Shown here piece after piece: positions 39,044 through 50,151 of a stretch of 64,000 bases of DNA. The notes beneath the pieces are model-generated. The model did not search any database, had not been told where the DNA came from, and saw nothing but the letters and a program-made list of their open reading frames with translations. Positions within the stretch are counted from its first letter, which is position 1. The number at the start of each line of letters is the position of its first letter. The translations under genes were made by a program, and so were the position numbers. Source of the stretch: Diaporthe sp. PMI_573 (lineage: Eukaryota; Ascomycota; Sordariomycetes; Diaporthales; Diaporthaceae); NCBI GenBank assembly GCA_021399435.1, contig JAJTUP010000028.1, forward strand, positions 310,001 through 374,000, written 5' to 3'.

Positions 39044-39478
39044 TTGACCCGAGTGCACATTGCGGACATCGTTTGGGCGTCTGAGACTGGTAGTACGGAC
39101 CTTTTAGTGAGAGCTAGAAGACCAGCTAGTGCGTTGAGCTATGCAAAAGAAAACGAGAATAGACAGTTCTTGTTGGGAAGCAAGCCGCAAGACCACTGGT
39201 TCATTCGCCTAGCAGCGGCGATCTGGCTGGCGCTCGTCTTCAATTTTCGTCCACCTAATAGCGGAGATAGGCATAGATCGAGACAAAGAAGAGGCTTGTT
39301 GGCAGTATCAATGACATCAAACTTTGTAACCTGCGCCTGGTCAACGGCCGGTGCGGCCCAGGCGGCTGCAAGTGGATTTTGGTCAGGGAAGAGCGAGAAC
39401 CATTGGTCGCTGCTGTCGAAGACGTTGTTGCCAAAGGTTGGAGAGAAATCGCAGCTGTCTTTGGATAGGGTGGGCTAA
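39044..39478 (+). CDS. Unrecognised ORF beside the hAT-2 insertion site
   Basis: A 144-codon frame from GTG-less context (codon at 39044 is TTG) with ADIVWASETGSTDLLVRARR, LGSKPQDHWFIRLAAAIWLA (possible short hydrophobic segment) and TAGAAQAAASGFWSGK. The same frame stays open leftward across the target duplication when hAT-2 is mentally removed (35965 leftward), so the element may have split a longer ORF. But that region is antisense to the kinase pseudogene, so chance is a real alternative. No domain recognised. Confidence 0.25.
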   Translation: MTRVHIADIVWASETGSTDLLVRARRPASALSYAKENENRQFLLGSKPQDHWFIRLAAAIWLALVFNFRPPNSGDRHRSRQRRGLLAVSMTSNFVTCAWSTAGAAQAAASGFWSGKSENHWSLLSKTLLPKVGEKSQLSLDRVG

Positions 39479-40254
39479 AGGACTTGGGGCGTTAGGAGGT
39501 GGATGTTTGCATAGTGTAGATAGTTATCTGGTTTAGGGTACATAATTTGCGAGGCGTTACAAGGGGTAGATTATCGTAGAATTGTTGGAGCAATGTTTAA
39601 ACAAGAAAACGGAGATTGGTACGACCATTAACGGAGGGTATACAACTTCCATGACTGATTATGCCGCCCCGCGTGCCTGAATTAAAAAACACAATAGGCT
39701 TGCTATACTTATGTGGAAGTAATCCCCGGAAGTAAAATTCACAGGCCGATCAGGTCTAAGCAGGAAACGTATAACCCTGTCGTATTCCAATTTACTGTAT
39801 ATAATGCTACTTGTTACAAGCAATATTGTAACAATACGGTATATCAGCGTAATAAGCCAAAAGAGGCTGGCGACTATAGCTATAATGGTGTTAAATGTAC
39901 GAGTTTCTGTCGGAAAAACATGCCACAGCATACTGTCTAGGCATGTAAAAGCAAGCGTGTAATGGAGTGTAGGTAAATGCTGTGGAGAAAGTACCCAGAA
40001 TAACCAGATAGTGGTGATGGCCATTGCCAGTAGACAACCAGCTAACTACCACAAGCAAATCAGTATAACATTAATAAATAATAAATTTCGGTTCAATCTA
40101 GGTCCTTAAGCATTGTACAGGTCCATGCTAGATTATTCTTGCAGGTAATGGTGTGAGGATGATCTTGCCGCTGCATCATCTATAATATTGGAACCAGTAT
40201 GTCTCTTGCCTCTGCGTACTTCTTCTGATTGAAGTAGATCGACCCTATTGCACC
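39479..40254. other. No confident gene; one hydrophobic minus-strand ORF
   Basis: The minus-strand frame 39659-40024 (121 codons) has two hydrophobic stretches (TIIAIVASLFWLITLIYRIV) that could span a membrane, but there is no family resemblance. The rest is A+T-leaning spacer. Confidence 0.3.
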
Positions 40255-40305
40255 GTAAGTTAGTCCCATAGTGTTGAATATCGCTTATTCTGACCTCATT
40301 TGCAG

Positions 40306-40851
40306 ACTTCTGCCCAAAAGACGTGTTCCAGGTTATTTACAAGCATATCATTGGACGATTGCACTACGTTGGCTGTAGAAGCCTTCTTATCCCAAGTACA
40401 GAGTGCCTTCACCGCTATTGTCCTCAAGAATCGGGAGAATAAGTTGAAAGCGGCCACCTCGCATGCCCGTTTCCTGAGATCAATTGTATCGGTAGCCGCG
40501 GACATCGACCTGACCGGGACATGTGTTTTCTGCCTCCTCAGGCGACCGATCTTCACCCTCGACTGCCGACATCAGCTCTGCTCCTGCTGTGTTATCGCCG
40601 TCGGTGCAGCAGCTCGGAATTCTATATACTCGTTACTAACATGCCCTTGGTGCGAGAACTCAAACAGCCGGCTGCTCTCATTAAAGCCACCGACCGCCGG
40701 ATTTAGGATCCTCGACTTGGGCATAGGTTCCGATATGGCCAAGATGTGCGCGTTTCTCAAGGAGCTTCACAGGAATAGCATCACCGCACTGCAGGTGAAA
40801 TCAGCAGCTTGCAGCCAACTGGTCAATGAAGCCGGAAAACTCCTCGGTTAA
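40306..40851 (+). pseudogene. RING-finger piece of a fungal patatin-type protein
   Basis: The exon follows an intron-like segment (GTAAGT at 40255, CTGACC, GCAG at 40302-40305). It carries a RING-like Cys/His set: CVFCLLRRPIFTLDCRHQLC, SCCV, LTCPWCENSN. This is followed by LKPPTAGFRILDLGIGSDMA and LHRNSITALQV, which I recall as the start of a patatin-like phospholipase domain in large ascomycete proteins. It stops at 40851 before any GxSxG, so the lipase is missing. An N-terminal fragment of the same kind of protein is at 6840-7185. Family assignment is recall. Confidence 0.5.
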
Positions 40852-41519
40852 GGCGCCTGGAAGCCCCTGTGGCCAAACATAGATGATCAAAGAAGCAGGA
40901 CACACCAGTCCAGAGGGACGAGTCAGAGGGCAAGCGTTTGTTGGGCCCACGCGCCGCTGCTGCCTTATAGCGCCGTCCACGAGATCAGGAGAGGAAGCCT
41001 TCTGAGCCACTTTTGCTCATTGAAATTCTGCAACATCATAGTCTTCTGGCGGGCTTGTTCGCGACGAAATTCGTCAGCAGTATCCCTTAGAGCCTCGTGG
41101 GAGCAGGCCCCTTCATGGGAGGGTATCATGCCTATATATACTCCCTGTAAGCCCACCGCATTGGCCACACTCCACAGCCTCCGTAATTCCTGCAGGCACC
41201 AGTTAATTCGCCTCGTGTCTAGCCAATCGGGCACGTGAAGCTGAGTGGGCACCTAGGTACATAGGCACGTACCAGGTAGTACGGAGGCAGTTTTCCATGT
41301 TTCCATTCGTTTGCAAAAACAACCGAGGTGCTCGTTTTCATGCACGCAGCTGACCCTCCTATCTCCATGTTAACCACCCGCGCCTCAATACGTTCCCCTA
41401 TCGCATCATGGCAACTGCCACCGAACATGATGTGGATGATGCGGAATTGAAACAACTCGTCCAAGACCTCCGCGCCAATAAAAATGGCGAAGAAAGGATC
41501 AAGTCCACAATATTTGGTT
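40852..41519. other. No confident gene
   Basis: A short plus-strand ATG frame at 41408-41508 reads MATATEHDVDDAELKQLVQD, LRANKNGEERIK, which is protein-like, but it breaks at about 41508 against an opposite-strand fragment. Nothing else was recognised. Confidence 0.25.
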
Positions 41520-41808
41520 TGACCCCCTCATAATAATTTGGAGCGAACCGCTTGCCCTTAGCAGCGATGATGTCGTTAAGCTTCATGATGGTGAATTGGC
41601 GATTCTGCTGGCCTAAAAGCTTTGTGTCATTAAGGATTGGCAGCATGGAATCGACCAAATCGTCGTGAGTAAGGGTATCGTCGAGATCATCAAGGGCCGC
41701 ATGGACATGGTGTTCTAGATCTCGCGCTCGTTCCTTCCCGAGCGTTTCCTTGATCTTATCATAGTTTCGCGGTCTGTGTGCTGTGTTGTTACGCTTGAAA
41801 AATTCCAT
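41520..41808 (-). pseudogene. Unrecognised gene fragment
   Basis: Minus strand from ATG 41808: MEFFKRNNTAHRPRNYDKIK, then ALDDLDDTLTHDDLVDSMLP and MKLNDIIAAKGKRFAPNYYE, a soluble, charged, protein-like sequence of about 95 codons. It merges into noise at about 41515. No domain recognised. Confidence 0.3.
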
Positions 41809-42335
41809 GTTATTGTCATTTATGACCTGTTCCAGGTTGGCAGAATATGCGCCTGTTGTTGGGAAAAGAAATCGAACTTTTTTGCACAGCTGAGGTGGTT
41901 TAGTTACTGTACATACCTTTTAATAACATCTTTCTACTTGTCGTAATAGCAGGGAGTTAGGATGAAGACGGAGCTGACCCTCTAGACCGGTTGAACTTTT
42001 GTTGCTCGATTTTGTAAGCGAACGTAAGGATAGAAACTCACTAATTTTGGCGACGCGAAAGTCAATTGGCAGCTTAGGCCAATAATCCTCAATAGAGTCC
42101 TAGCAACCTTCTGCGATGGAATCCGCCTGAGATTAACGAAGCATGGTCGCCTAGATATTAGTGTATTAGATAACACGGTAACCCACGCCACAGAGCGGAC
42201 CATAAGCCAGCGATGTGGATATTTCGCTGTCGTGCAAACGTCTAACACTTTTCTTTAATTGCTAAGGAGAATTGTGTGGTATAAATAAGGGATTCCGAGT
42301 TGATGGAAAAGTCTGGAGATGAGGATTCATTAAAT

Positions 42336-42974
42336 TCAGTCCAGAGAACCAGAAAGTGCTTGTTGAACGTCGTAGTTACCCCTTTCTACTGCAATTCCGA
42401 ATGCTGAATTTCCTGTTTCCCATGTATTGTTTGGATCCACACCCGCCGATACAAGGACCTTTACACAATAGATCTGTCCATACATTACTGCAACTACTAA
42501 CGGTGTGTATCCATGAGAATTTGTGGTTTCAATCATTCTCCGATACTTGGACTGATTGCTTTCTGGTTCTGCCAGCCCCACTGTCAAAAGGGCGGACATC
42601 ACCTTGCCACTTTCGGGACCAGGAATGCTAGCAAGAACGTGCAGTGCCGTGTCCCCATACTTCTCAAGATGACCAGGTGAGGTACTAGCGTCGAGTAGGT
42701 CGCGGATCTTGTCGAGATTCTCTTCTGGTTGTCGTAAAAGGTGCTGGACTGCATTGTTACGGATTTCAGCGGGGATCACCCCTAAGTGACCAGGATCATT
42801 ACATCCCAACATTGACCATACGTGCTTGTGTAATTCAGGACGGTTGAGCATTCCCGACAAAAGATTGCCGTATCCAGTATGAGCAAGTATTGACTCGAGA
42901 TTCAAACAGAGCGACAAAGGTGTCCTGATACATTCTCCACGTGCAGAGCCTGGTATAATTGGAGTGGAAGCCAT
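42336..42974 (-). CDS. Ankyrin-repeat protein, C-terminal part
   Basis: A minus-strand frame from the first ATG at 42974 (MASTPIIPGS) to the stop at 42336, 212 aa. Ankyrin repeats are visible: GDTALHVLASIPGPESGKVM, HGYTPLVVAVMYGQIYCVKV, LVSAGVDPNNTWETGNSAFG, IAVERGNYDVQQAL. About two to three repeats are present, with an unrecognised N-terminal region. Fungal ankyrin proteins usually mediate protein contacts and often have a longer N-terminal effector or enzyme domain, which is not found here, so this is probably a remnant of a larger gene. Confidence 0.55.
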   Translation of the reverse strand: MASTPIIPGSARGECIRTPLSLCLNLESILAHTGYGNLLSGMLNRPELHKHVWSMLGCNDPGHLGVIPAEIRNNAVQHLLRQPEENLDKIRDLLDASTSPGHLEKYGDTALHVLASIPGPESGKVMSALLTVGLAEPESNQSKYRRMIETTNSHGYTPLVVAVMYGQIYCVKVLVSAGVDPNNTWETGNSAFGIAVERGNYDVQQALSGSLD

Positions 42975-43302
42975 TGAAAGTTCCCAACGGATGAGTAATC
43001 GCACTTAGTAAATGACCAATCTCGTTTGTAGAGGCAGATTTGGAATTCAGAAAATTCGATATCACGGAAATTATGTGAGAGAATTGAAAGACGGCCTCTG
43101 ATCAAGAATCGCACACAGTACATAAACCCCTTCATTTCACAAGCTCACTGTGAAGTGACTATTATAATATTGAGGTGGTAAGCGTATGTCACAAACTAAT
43201 AAAAAAAGGAGGATTAACAAAAGGTTGTATTAATGCAAAGGCATACTTCATATATGAGTATAAAAGCGTTCAATTTCGACTTCAAAGCATTTATGCAGCT
43301 AT

Positions 43303-43497
43303 TTAATCGCTAATAGGCGTAGGGTAATTACATGGGCCGCATTTACCCCCTATAACTTGCTCCGTAGTCACGGACGTAGCGGCATTGATGGCGCACCAAG
43401 TATCGCGGGCAGCTGCGACAGGACATTGTGTAATGATTTCTTCTTGCGTGGTTTCCATCTCGCAATTTTGGCACAGGTATTGTTTCCAGTTGCACAT
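43303..43497 (-). CDS. Small Cys-containing hypothetical protein, 64 aa
   Basis: ATG 43497 opens MCNWKQYLCQNCEMETTQEE, then CPVAAARDTWCAINA and GGKCGPCNYPTP before the stop at 43303. The spaced CxxC pairs and the opening MCNWK resemble small Cys-rich hypothetical proteins seen in ascomycetes. There is no signal peptide. Size and composition make it plausible but unproven. Confidence 0.4.
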   Translation of the reverse strand: MCNWKQYLCQNCEMETTQEEIITQCPVAAARDTWCAINAATSVTTEQVIGGKCGPCNYPTPISD

Positions 43498-43638
43498 GTT
43501 GATATGATACTGTCAACGTTCCTCAATGGATGATATAAGTGTTATTGGAAACGCTGAGCAAATTGCCTGAGAAGAATACAAAATTCGTTAAAATTGGCAA
43601 CGGAAGATCTAGGCTTGATGTTTGAAGAAACCTCTGAG

Positions 43639-46623
43639 CAAGGCTCCGATCAACTTCACATTTTCCACATGTGTATTACACATGTTGATCAACATCTTGT
43701 CAACATACACATCACATCGAAAATGGGAATGTTGATACACATCAACATCACTTCACACCCCTTTATCTCCGTGTACACGATGTTGATCATGTTGATATGG
43801 CCCGTGCTAGTACTAGGTGGGGCATTACCCAGGGGCGGCAGAACCCCTCCCTCCCGGAAAACCCCTGTCCAGTACCTAATTTGGGGTGTTTACCTACCGA
43901 AATTCTCCACCCAACCGCGTTTTTGGAAGGACAAACGCGTCCAACATGTCCGGAGCAGACCCCCTACCCTTGGTGGAGTCGACACCTGAGACTGCATATG
44001 AAGACCGACTCTTTACCCATTTTAAAGGCTATACCTTGTCTGAGCGCACCAAAGAAACACGATCATGGATTTGGCGCTTTGGTTACGATATCCAGAACGT
44101 GACCGAACGTCGATGGGTGTGCCGACCTTGTATCAAGCAGAATCGCCCCAAGCCGACTTCCATCACGTCCGTAGGTATTCAAAATGCCATGGAACACGTT
44201 TATCTGATTCACCACATTTGCGCGCCAGTGGGAGAGAAGACCAAGTCGGCGGCAGAGCGGAAGGCAGAGTTGATGGCAGAGAGGGATGGGCGCGGTGGGA
44301 GACACAAGTCGATTAGCCAACACTTCGGCCTGGACGCAGCCAAACCCCGTGAGCAAGCTATTGCCAATTCCTTCATCAAAGGATTTGACCGAGACCACTT
44401 CCAGCGGCTGGTTGTTCAGTGGGTTGTCAATACTAATAGGCCCTTCACTGATGCCGAAGACCCGGAGTTACGCGCCGTCTTCGAATACTTGAATCCATCC
44501 GTTGCGTTACGCAAGGCCCATGTAACTGGAGATTCCATTCGAAATAAGATCATTGCCGAGTACTACAAACACCGAGATACCATTATTGGAGTTCTGCGTC
44601 ATTGCCCGGGCCTGGTGCATCTCTCTTTTGATGGCTGGACGGCTCGAAGTCGACAGAGCCTATGTGGCATTGCGTGTTTCTTCAGAGACGAGCAGAATCG
44701 ACCCATGAAAATTGTGCTTGGCCTACCCGAGATCTCGAAACGGCATACCGGCGAGAACATTGCGGCAGAGGTATTCACGGTCATCGATCTCTTCGGCATT
44801 CGAGACAGAGTAGGGTTCACCACCCTCGACAACGCTCCCAACAACGATACGGCAATGGACACGCTTGGTGGACTCCTCGGATTTGATGGTAAGGGCCGAC
44901 GGGTGCGCTGCTTTGGTCATACCCTCAATCTTGCTGCGAAAGCTCTTCTTTTCGGCAAGTCTGCGGATGCTCTCGAGCTGGATGACCCATTGAGTGGTGC
45001 CGGTGTCGTATCTGATGCGGAATGGGCGACATGGCTGAAGAAAGGACCAGTAGGTGCGTTAGTTGCCCGAATTTCGGGTTCCTTTGCTAAGATGTTCAGG
45101 CAAGCTGCATAATATTGTGCATGATGTTTATCGTGCGCAGCGCTTATCCTATCTGCTTCGAGATATCCAAGCCGATGATATTAAAAAGGCATCAAGTGCC
45201 AAGTTACGAGCTAGAAAACCACTCCAAGTGATTCGAGACAACGACACGCGCTGGCTCTCGCAGCTCTATATGATCCGTCGCGCGCTCAAACTTCGAAGAC
45301 ACCTCGAGCTCACTATCCTTAAATTCAAGCAAGAGTGGGAGGATGAAAACAGAGGCAATCACACTAAGCAAGTCAGGAAGGGCGTTAAGATACCTCACAT
45401 CATCAGAGATGAATCACAGCTGTCTCAAAACGACTGGGATGTGCTCCAGCGGCTTGAGGAGATCTTAACAGAGTTTGAAACGGTGGTGAAAACTCTGGAG
45501 GGTGATGGCCAAGTCCGAAAGCGCAGGGATGGGTTTGTTGGCTCGTATGGCAACATATGGGATGTCACCTTAGGGTTTGAGAGGCTAATGGCCAAGCTCG
45601 AGAAGTTCAAGGCGGAGGCCGAGGGATTTCCTGACCCAGAGCAATTCAGGATTGGTATCAACTTGGCGTGGCAGAAGATGGACGAGTACTACCATAGTAA
45701 GCTTATCTTTCTTTCTGGACATGTGGCCGGAGCTGACTGCCTAAGAACTCGATGAAACGCCTGTCTACTACACGGCCATGGCGCTGCATCCTTCATATGG
45801 ATGGGCATGGTTTGAGCAGCAATGGGAGCAGACCCCAGCCTGGATTTCAACCGCGAAGAGCATGGTGAAGACAGTTTGGTTGCGGGACTATTCACAAATT
45901 GCAGTGCCTGATGAACGTGATGGCGAGGAAGGGCCTACTCCGAAAAGGCGCAAGTTTTTCGACCCGTTCGACAATAACGACCGTCGAAAGCAGCCGCAAC
46001 AGCAGACTCGGCGTGTGTCCGGCGATGAATATGAGTCTTGGTGTGCTAATGACAGTGACCATATCGAGACCCGAGATCCTGTTGAATATTGGCATGAGAG
46101 GCGGCACAAATATCCTCGTTTGTCTCGGATGGCGCTTGATTTTCTCACCGTTCAAGCCATGTCTGCAGAGTGTGAGAGGCTTTTCTCCGCCTCTGGCAGA
46201 ATGGTATCGCCACATAGGGCATCTCTCGATGCCCAAATCGTTGGGATGTGTCAAGTGCTTCGATCGTGGTATCGTGCCGGCCTAGTCCCACACATTGAAC
46301 CTTTGCTGTTGTCAATTCACGAGGAGGAAGAGCTGGCCACAGCATGGTTAAACGGCCCCACGACGATGGAGAGTGATGAGGAGGCCGAGGAGTTCACTAC
46401 AGGGGGGTTCGGGGATGTCGCTATGGGGTTTACAGTGGATGAAGCCGAACTGGAAGATAGGGGGTAAGCGACGACAGGGGTGATTTCAACGAAGTCAACA
46501 TGATACACATACACATCACAACACGGGCATGTTGATCAACATCACCTGAGATTTTGGACGGCATGTCAACATCAACTCAACGCAGATGCTATGTGATGTT
46601 GTGTGGTATTGATCGGAGCCTTG
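43639..46623 (+). mobile_element. Complete hAT-5 element with perfect 8-bp TSD
   Basis: 2,985 bp. The left end is CAAGGCTCCGATCAA and the right end its inverted copy. CCTCTGAG flanks both sides (43631-43638, 46624-46631). The subterminal regions are rich in ATGTTGATCAACAT and ACACATCA motifs in both orientations. It carries a three-exon transposase and has a decayed relative at 48660-50151. Confidence 0.94.
43946..46467 (+). CDS. hAT-5 transposase, three exons, intact
   Basis: Exons 43946-45053, 45100-45696 and 45746-46467. The introns of 46 and 49 bp (GTGCGT...TTCAG; GTAAGC...GCTGACTGCCTAAG) restore one frame of 808 codons with no stop. ATG 43946 (MSGADPLP) matches the start in the related copy (MSGPHAQP). 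A BED finger (WIWRFGYDIQNVTERRWVCR, HVYLIHHIC) is followed by the core: VHLSFDGWTARSRQSLCGIA, VGFTTLDNAPNNDTAMDTLG, RRVRCFGHTLNLAAKALLFG, KGPVGKLHN across the first intron, VIRDNDTRWLSQLYMIRRAL. The dimerisation domain is RMALDFLTVQAMSAECERLF. Everything a hAT enzyme needs is visible; TSD and termini support recent mobility. Confidence 0.93.
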
Positions 46624-46791
46624 CCTCTGAGACTCGGAAGGTGTGTTGGAAAGCTGGTTCAATCCCATAACTACCTGACGCAGCTAGACATTCAAATAGA
46701 CACATGTAGAGAAGCCGACAAGGTCTTGCGCATGCTCTAAGGACATTTCTGCCGAGCCTGGCATTTCACAGCCGGTGCGAATATCCGTTCT

Positions 46792-48026
46792 CTAATAAAT
46801 TGTGTGTGTGTGTGTGTGTGTACTGTACTGTATGGGGACACTCATCAGGATCGCAAAACCCGCGGAGGATTGCTTTGGCTCACGCCATGTAACACCGCGA
46901 TGGTACAGTATAATGGCAAGTTTCGACACTGAATGAGGATGACGAAATACTGTATGTCTTACTAATTCAGACAATCCTTTGCCATAGCAACAAAAGTACC
47001 GTACCCGAATACACGCTTGGACGCCGGCAAGGTTGGAAAAGTCCTCAACAATATATGCATACTGTTTGGAACCCTCTAAATTGACCTTTGGTAGATGAGG
47101 CAGGCGTTTGATAGCTTGAACGCCCTGCGAGTCGACTGTTATCTGTATGAGTGGGCTTCCGTCGCTGATACCAGCCACCTCCTGGTCTCCACGCTGCCAA
47201 CCCTCGATGCTCTGCAGCGCCAGCGTCTGTGGCAATTGCCATGATATAGGTCGAGGTTTGAGAGCGAGAATAGATGCAAAGCGCCAGAGGTATGCGTGTG
47301 GGCTGTACTGCTTTATGATATCGAGGAGGTCTTCAGGTATCGATTGCAACCCAGCTAAGTCCGAGTTATCAGAAATTTCAGCTAACCAGCTCCAGCGAAA
47401 CTGACTACAAGATGCGAGACCCAGGTCAGAAGCCCGGAACCAAGGACGCCGATAACAGGCACGTGTCCACACGTAATCTAGAAGCTGGGGTAACGATATC
47501 TGAGTGTCGTGCGTTTTCCTTATTGCAATCAAGGTTTTAAAACACTGAGAATGGACAGGGACAGATTCCGGTGCCACCGCACAAGGTTCGCATGCCGCGT
47601 TTCGACAAAGCACGAAGCCGTTGACTTTATTTGTAGGGAGGTCAGGTGGTGGGAAAGGGAACGGGCGGGTCATGGCACGGGACGACCCTCTGTCCACAAC
47701 TGGCGGGGACGAAATTAGCGGATGCGAGGAATGCCGGGCGTTATCACTAACTTGAAATAGTGTATTCCCGTAATGAAATGACGTCTTCGCAGGCACCACA
47801 AAGCGGTACTAAGGCTAGATGGGAGCTTGAAGCCATGCTCGTAGTGGGGATTGCGAAGAAGGTCAAGCAATGTAAATTGATCGCTGTCTTGAGGGCCCCG
47901 ACTCGTCTTATCTGCGGGGCAATGGACCGGTTTTAAAGAAAACGGACACCTAAAATAATTGATGCCGCACCCAATTGTCTGACTAAGCATTCTGCCCCAT
48001 GTGCCCGAAATATCCTCCACCCACAC
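46792..48026 (-). CDS. Unrecognised fungal protein, at least two exons
   Basis: Minus strand: exon 48026 to about 47765 (WVEDISGTWGRMLSQTIGCG, FSLKPVHCPADKTS, FTLLDLLRNPHYEHGFKLPS) and exon about 47702-46792 join in frame if a 62-bp intron (GTTAGT...CCGCTAATTTC...GGACAG) is removed. The second exon reads GFVLCRNAACEPCAVAPESV, LLDYVWTRACYRRPWFRASD, YSPHAYLWRFASILALKPRP. No catalytic motif is recognised. The 5' end is incomplete: the exon is preceded by a GGCAG acceptor-like site near 48036, so more exons may exist. The C-terminus (THTHTHTIY) comes from a microsatellite and may be a read-through artefact. Confidence 0.5.
46798..46822. repeat. (TG)n microsatellite
   Basis: About ten TG units. 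It lies inside the last codons of the minus-strand ORF ending at 46792, encoding its Thr-His tail. Confidence 0.85.
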
Positions 48027-48036
48027 CTCCCGTCTG

Positions 48037-48655
48037 CCAAAACGCTTTATAAATTGTTAAAAAAAAATCGCGTCGTTAGTGTTGGGGAAAAGTTCATACT
48101 AGCCGCCGTGTTGTAACCATTGTATCTCTGGAGAGATCTGTAAGATCACCAAGCTGCCGCTGTCCTTACAGTTCCTCTAGAAGAGCTGTTTGTAGCTGGC
48201 AAACAGAGTTCTTAAAGTGGCATTCCTCCTACAACCCTAATATAGAAGCTTTGCACAGGGCTTGTGGCACTTCCTGGGCGGGAGCCATGGTATACGACAA
48301 GGGCAACGGTTTTGGCCTTTAAATTTATGGCCACCCGACTATTGTACTTTAGTTGGTGCCCTTTTTTTTCATATCCTTCTTGTCACTTACGCATTGGCAT
48401 TGTGAAAAGGTGCGCGGCATCTGGCTGAAGGGGCGCGAATATTTAGATTCCTTATTAAATTACTTTTAAATAAGAGATTAAAGACATAACAATGTATTTC
48501 TATATTATAACTAACATGCATTATGATTGATATTTACATTGCCCGCCTAAGCCGTTTATCTGCCTCCCTTTCCCTCCGTCGAGAAGTTCGAAACCGTTTG
48601 TTGTTGACAACAAGTGGTCGGGACGCGGCACCCGGCAGAATTCCGAGTCCCGGTT
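48037..48655. other. No gene recognised
   Basis: Spacer with an A+T-rich patch (48430-48540) and short poly-T/poly-A runs. No ORF of note. Confidence 0.3.
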
Positions 48656-48659
48656 ACCC

Positions 48660-50151
48660 GCATCCCAGTCATTTTAAGACAGCTGTGATTCATCTCTGAT
48701 GATATAAGGTACCTTAGCACCCTTCCTGACTTGCTTGGTGCGTTTAGTCCTGTTCTCATCCTCCCACTCCTGCTTGAATTTGAGGATGGTGAGCTTGAGG
48801 TGTCTTTGAAGTTTAAGCGCTTAACGGATCATGTAGAGCTGCGAGAGCTAGCGCGTGTTGTTGTCTTAAATGACTTGGAGTGGTTTTCTAGCTTGTAACT
48901 TGGCCCTTGATGCCTTTTTAATATCATCGGCTTGGATGTCTTGGAGTAGATAGGATAAGCGTTGCGCACAATAAATGTGATGCACAATATTATGCAGCTA
49001 AAACATCTTAGCGAAGGAACCCAAGATTCAGGGTAGTTGACACACCAACAGGCCCTTTCTTCAACCACCTTTCCCATTTGACATCAGATACGACACTGGC
49101 ACCACTGAATGGGTCGTCCAGCTTGAGGGCATCCGCACACTTGCCGAAAAGAAGGGCTTTCGCTGCAAGATTGAGGGTATGGCCAAAGCAGCGCACGCGT
49201 CAGCGCTTACCCTCAAACCCAATGAGTTCACCAAGCGAGTTCATTGCTGTATCATTATTGGGAGCATTGTCGAGAGTTGCGTACCCTACTTTGTCTCCAA
49301 TGCCAAATAGATCGATGATTGTGAATACCTCGGCCGCAATGTTCTCGCCGGTATGCCGTTTCGATATCTCGGTAGACCGAGGACAATTTTCAAGGGACGA
49401 TTCTGCTCGTCTCTGAAGAAGCATGCCATCCCACACAGGCTCTTTCGATTTCGAGCAGTCCAGCCATCAAAAGAGATGTGCACCAAACCAGGGCAGCGAC
49501 GCAGAATACTGGTAATGGTATCTCGGTGTTTGAAGTACTCTGCAATGATCTTGTTTCGAATGGAATCTCCGGTTACATGGGCTTTCCGCAATCCAACAGA
49601 TGGATTCAGGTATTCGAAGATGGCGCGTAAGTCAGGGTCCTCGGCATCAGTGAAAGGTCTGTTCGTATTGACAGTCCACTGAACGATCAACCGATGGAAG
49701 TGGCTCGGTCGAACCCCTCGATGAAGGAATTGGCAATAGCTTGCTCACGAGGCTTGGTTGTGTCGAGGCCGAAGTGTTGGCTAATAGACTTGTGTCTGCC
49801 ACCTGTGCCGTCACTAGCTGCCTGAGCCTCTGCCTTCCGCTCTGCCGCCGATTTAGTCTTCTCTCCTGCAGGCGCGCGGATGTGGTGAATAAGAAAAATG
49901 TGCTCCATTGCATTTTGAATACCGACTGGCTTTATAGAAGTCGGCTGCGGGCGGTTCTGCTTGATACAAGCTCGGCAGACCCATCTTCTTTCCGTCCCGT
50001 TCTGGATATCGTAGCCAAAGCGCCAAATCCATGATCGCGTTTCTTTCGTGCGCTCAGATAATGTGTAGCCTTTAAAATGGCTAAAGAGTCGATCCTCACA
50101 GGTAGCTTCTGCTGTGGACTCCAACAAAGGCTGGGCATGTGGTCCGGACAT
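48660..50151 (-). pseudogene. Decayed, 3'-truncated hAT-5 copy
   Basis: The minus strand follows the hAT-5 transposase from its start (MSGPHAQPLLESTAEATCED at 50151) through the BED finger and the core (VHISFDGWTARNRKSLCGMA; RCFGHTLNLAAKALLFGKCA) and the first intron region, to the segment equal to 45389-45440. It ends near 48660, so the dimerisation third is missing. Frameshifts at about 49690 and 49300 and stops break it. Many differences from 43639-46623 are C-to-T/G-to-A. No terminal inverted repeat is recognised at 50160-50220. Confidence 0.85.

Noticed and set aside
41982..42248. 88-codon minus-strand ORF next to the ankyrin gene
   Set aside because: No family resemblance and no consistent splice to the ankyrin frame.
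46640..46660. GGTTCAATCCC, a second possible pol III B box
   Set aside because: No A box or cloverleaf could be built around it.
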